A DNA stretch of 64,000 nt from Paenibacillaceae bacterium (GTDB lineage: Bacteria > Bacillota > Bacilli > Paenibacillales > NBRC-103111): assembly GCA_029256185.1 (NCBI GenBank), contig JAQSYI010000016.1, positions 1 to 64,000 on the forward strand, given 5' to 3'. Both the position numbers and the translations under genes were made by a program. Each line of letters begins with the position of its first letter. The stretch's first letter is position 1. The notes under the pieces were generated by a model that had not been told where the DNA came from, searched no databases, and saw nothing but the letters and a program-made list of their open reading frames with translations. Shown here one piece after another: positions 62,201 to 64,000 of the stretch.

Positions 62201-62276
62201 TTGGATAAACGCCTGACGGCGTCCCTGGCAGCCGTGCGTTTGTCAAGAAGCCGAACCGCTTCCCCGTTCATACTTG
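62201..62276 (+). repeat. Interspersed ~75-bp repeat, copy C
   Basis: Starts TTGGATAAACGCCTGACGGC, has CGTCCCTGGCA and AGAAGCCGAACCGCTTCCC, ends CGTTCATACTT. Same order and orientation as copies A and B, and again between convergent genes. Confidence 0.6.
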
Positions 62277-62289
62277 CAGAGACATGGAC

Positions 62290-62337
62290 AAATAACCGCA
62301 ACCCCTCCGGGCATACCGGGACGGGTTGCGGTTATTT
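62290..62337. terminator. Bidirectional terminator
   Basis: AAATAACCGCAACCC pairs with GGGTTGCGGTTATTT, between the convergent small-protein operon and the DUF2225 gene. Confidence 0.85.
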
Positions 62338-62355
62338 GGGGATCGGGCCTTCGGA

Positions 62356-63072
62356 TCAGCCTTGCTTCTGGCTTCGCATCTCCTCAGGCAGATCCAGCCG
62401 GGCCTCCAGCATATTCTCCCGCGTCTCGGCCCACTGCTCCCGGCTCGCACGGATCATCGCCGAATCCATAATCTGCTTGTCATTGATTACTCTGGAAAAC
62501 CATCTGACCGCCTCGTAGTAATTGCCGATCCGCCTGTTCAGCTCCCCGATTAGATACATGAGCCGGGCGTTGTTCACTTCCGGAGAGCCCTCATTCTCAT
62601 ATACCAGCACGTAGGAATCAAGGGCAAATTGGAGGAAGCGGTTCTCCTGCTCCTTGTCCCCCTTCTCCCTGTAGAGCCAGGCAATATGATGAAGCAGCCC
62701 GGACATGACCCGATCCTTCTCCCCCTTGATCTGGGCACAGAGCAGGGCCAGCTTGTACGTCTGCAAGGCATCCTCCCATGTACGCTGGCCGCCGTAATCC
62801 TTGGCGGTCCAGTTAACGCGGACGCGCAGCTCGAATTCGCTTTTGTGATCGGCCGCCAGCTTGTCCGAGAAGCTCTCTGTGGTGGAGAAACCGCACTGCG
62901 GGCATACCCGGACCACGTAATAATCCGGATTGGTCAGCTTGTATCTTACATTGAAGTCCGAATCCGTTCCGGTTGCCTTCTTGAAGCTGGGCCGGACTCT
63001 GGACGTCTCAAATTCATATCCGCAGCAAATGCAATTCACCTTAATTTGATAAATAGGTTCTACTCCGTTCAT
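62356..63072 (-). CDS. DUF2225-family protein
   Basis: 238 aa from the ATG at 63072 (AAGGAG upstream); the longer frame to 63405 runs into the divergent promoter region. The N-terminus has Cys pairs (CICCGYEF near 14 and CPQCGFS near 58) likely binding zinc. The rest is a helical TPR-like region (DALQTYKLALLCAQIKGEKD and following) typical for DUF2225. Cytoplasmic, function unknown; in Bacilli the family is linked with sporulation or stress genes by position only. Confidence 0.85.
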   Translation of the reverse strand: MNGVEPIYQIKVNCICCGYEFETSRVRPSFKKATGTDSDFNVRYKLTNPDYYVVRVCPQCGFSTTESFSDKLAADHKSEFELRVRVNWTAKDYGGQRTWEDALQTYKLALLCAQIKGEKDRVMSGLLHHIAWLYREKGDKEQENRFLQFALDSYVLVYENEGSPEVNNARLMYLIGELNRRIGNYYEAVRWFSRVINDKQIMDSAMIRASREQWAETRENMLEARLDLPEEMRSQKQG

Positions 63073-63306
63073 GCCGGCTCTTCTCCTTCCAATAAGCAAC
63101 ATGCCAAATACTCCATAATTTTTATTGTAGCACAAACCCGGACAAATGACTCCTTCAAGTAACGCCAGAGCTGTGAACGCCGTTCTCCTTCCGCCCTTTT
63201 TGCCGGCCGCAGGAATTCTCCATAAAATCGTCGCATGCCAGGGGGGCATGTCTGCACCCCCAGGCTCATAATATGTAACTATCCTGCACATCCGAAGGAG
63301 GACCGT

Positions 63307-64000
63307 ATGCTGCGTATATTGAAGTGGAATCCCCTGGCAGCCGCCGGAATCGTCATCCTTGCCTTTATTGTTATGCTTCTGCTCTATCCTGTGGAGAGTA
63401 TACATGCTTCAATCCGCGGTATATTGATCTGGTGGGATGTGCTGTTTCCCTCCCTGTTCCCGTTCCTCGTCATAGCGGAGCTTATGCTCGGCTTCGGCGT
63501 AGTCCATTTCTTCGGCGCTCTGTTGGACCCGCTCATGCGTCCGTTGTTCCGGGTTCCCGGCATCGGAGGCTTCGTCATGACCATGGGCTTCGCCTCCGGC
63601 TATCCCATGGCCGCCAGGCTTACCTCCCAGCTATGGGATCAGAAGCTGATCAACCGGGAAGAAGGGGAGCGGCTGGTGGCCTTCTCCACAACCTCGGACC
63701 CGATTTTCCTGATCGGCGCTGTTTCCGTGGGCTTCTTTCATGATCCGGGCATTGCCCTGATTCTGGCCGTGGCCCATTACGGGACGGCTGTGCTTGTAGG
63801 ACTCCTGATGCGTTTTCACGGCAAGGGAACCATGTCCGCCCCCGCCCAGGAAAAGGTCCGGGGCAAGCTGATTGCACGTTCCTTCCGGGCCATGCATGAG
63901 GCCCGGCTTAAGGACGGGCGCCCCTTTGGCCTGATGCTTCGGCAGGCTGTACAGAGTTCGATCCAGTTGGTATTCGTGATTGGCGGCCTGGTCGTATTTG
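63307..64000 (+). CDS. ylbJ: Sporulation integral membrane protein YlbJ (partial at window end)
   Basis: The first 231 residues are visible, in frame to the window end. Membrane helices start at about 8, with the nucleoside-recognition (Gate) domain sequence WWDVLFPSLFPFLVIAELML and GFASGYPMAARLTSQLWD. This matches YlbJ, needed for spore cortex formation. The ATG at 63307 has GGAGGAC upstream. Divergent from the DUF2225 gene. Confidence 0.9.
   Translation, partial: MLRILKWNPLAAAGIVILAFIVMLLLYPVESIHASIRGILIWWDVLFPSLFPFLVIAELMLGFGVVHFFGALLDPLMRPLFRVPGIGGFVMTMGFASGYPMAARLTSQLWDQKLINREEGERLVAFSTTSDPIFLIGAVSVGFFHDPGIALILAVAHYGTAVLVGLLMRFHGKGTMSAPAQEKVRGKLIARSFRAMHEARLKDGRPFGLMLRQAVQSSIQLVFVIGGLVVF

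Overview
The window looks like the chromosome of an endospore-forming Firmicute, most likely a Paenibacillus or close relative. Supporting evidence seen in the sequence: two alpha/beta-type small acid-soluble spore proteins, a CwlJ-GerQ cortex-lysis pair, YjcZ and YlbJ sporulation proteins, a Trp T-box leader on trpS, Lpl/Yte-type sugar ABC transport with a YesM/YesN two-component system, and many carbohydrate enzymes. Genus assignment is inference.

Layout. 1-9 kb: FAD oxidoreductase, a class B penicillin-binding protein, and a GH94 phosphorylase with a mutarotase-like partner, divergent from a LacI regulator. 9-16 kb: a second paralogous PBP, HAD phosphatase, membrane transglutaminase, MFS transporter with His-rich loops, YjcZ and AzlCD. 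16.6-25.5 kb: a decayed nitroreductase, a Toprim protein, a GH2 glycosidase divergent from an ArsR regulator with an extra C-terminal domain, AEC transporter, CtaB, and a TetR regulator coupled to an acyltransferase-like protein. 25.5-35.4 kb: repeat-rich spacers, CwlJ-GerQ, pentapeptide-repeat and coiled-coil proteins, a heterodimeric ABC exporter, a YfhP-like hydrolase and a SASP. 35.5-45.2 kb: one nine-gene minus-strand operon. 45.6-49.5 kb: trpS with T-box, YcgR/YcgQ-like pair, second SASP. 49.7-64 kb: PepF, AraC plus GH105, sugar ABC importer plus YesMN, lactate dehydrogenase, YycC, DUF2225 and a partial YlbJ.

The most interesting locus is the operon at 35496-45173. It reads metK, NifH-like, NifD-like, NifK-like, ABC permease, ABC ATPase, MTA/SAH nucleosidase, an atypical radical SAM protein and a substrate-binding lipoprotein. 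The NifD-like subunit has a single cysteine in the whole protein, while the NifK-like subunit keeps the three P-cluster-type cysteines, so the subunit interface offers 3+1 cysteines. The FeMo-cofactor ligands Cys275 and His442 of NifD are not conserved. This is therefore not nitrogen fixation. It looks like a self-contained module in which metK supplies SAM, the radical SAM enzyme uses it, the nucleosidase clears 5'-deoxyadenosine or MTA, the NifHDK-like enzyme performs a reduction, and the ABC transporter imports the substrate. The substrate is unknown; an organosulfur compound is my leading guess.

Several non-coding repeat families are also visible: tandem hairpin leaders placed directly before the ribosome-binding sites of three unrelated genes, a roughly 75-bp repeat found three times between convergent genes, a 161-bp MITE inserted at the end of one of those copies, and two sets of iterated palindromes.
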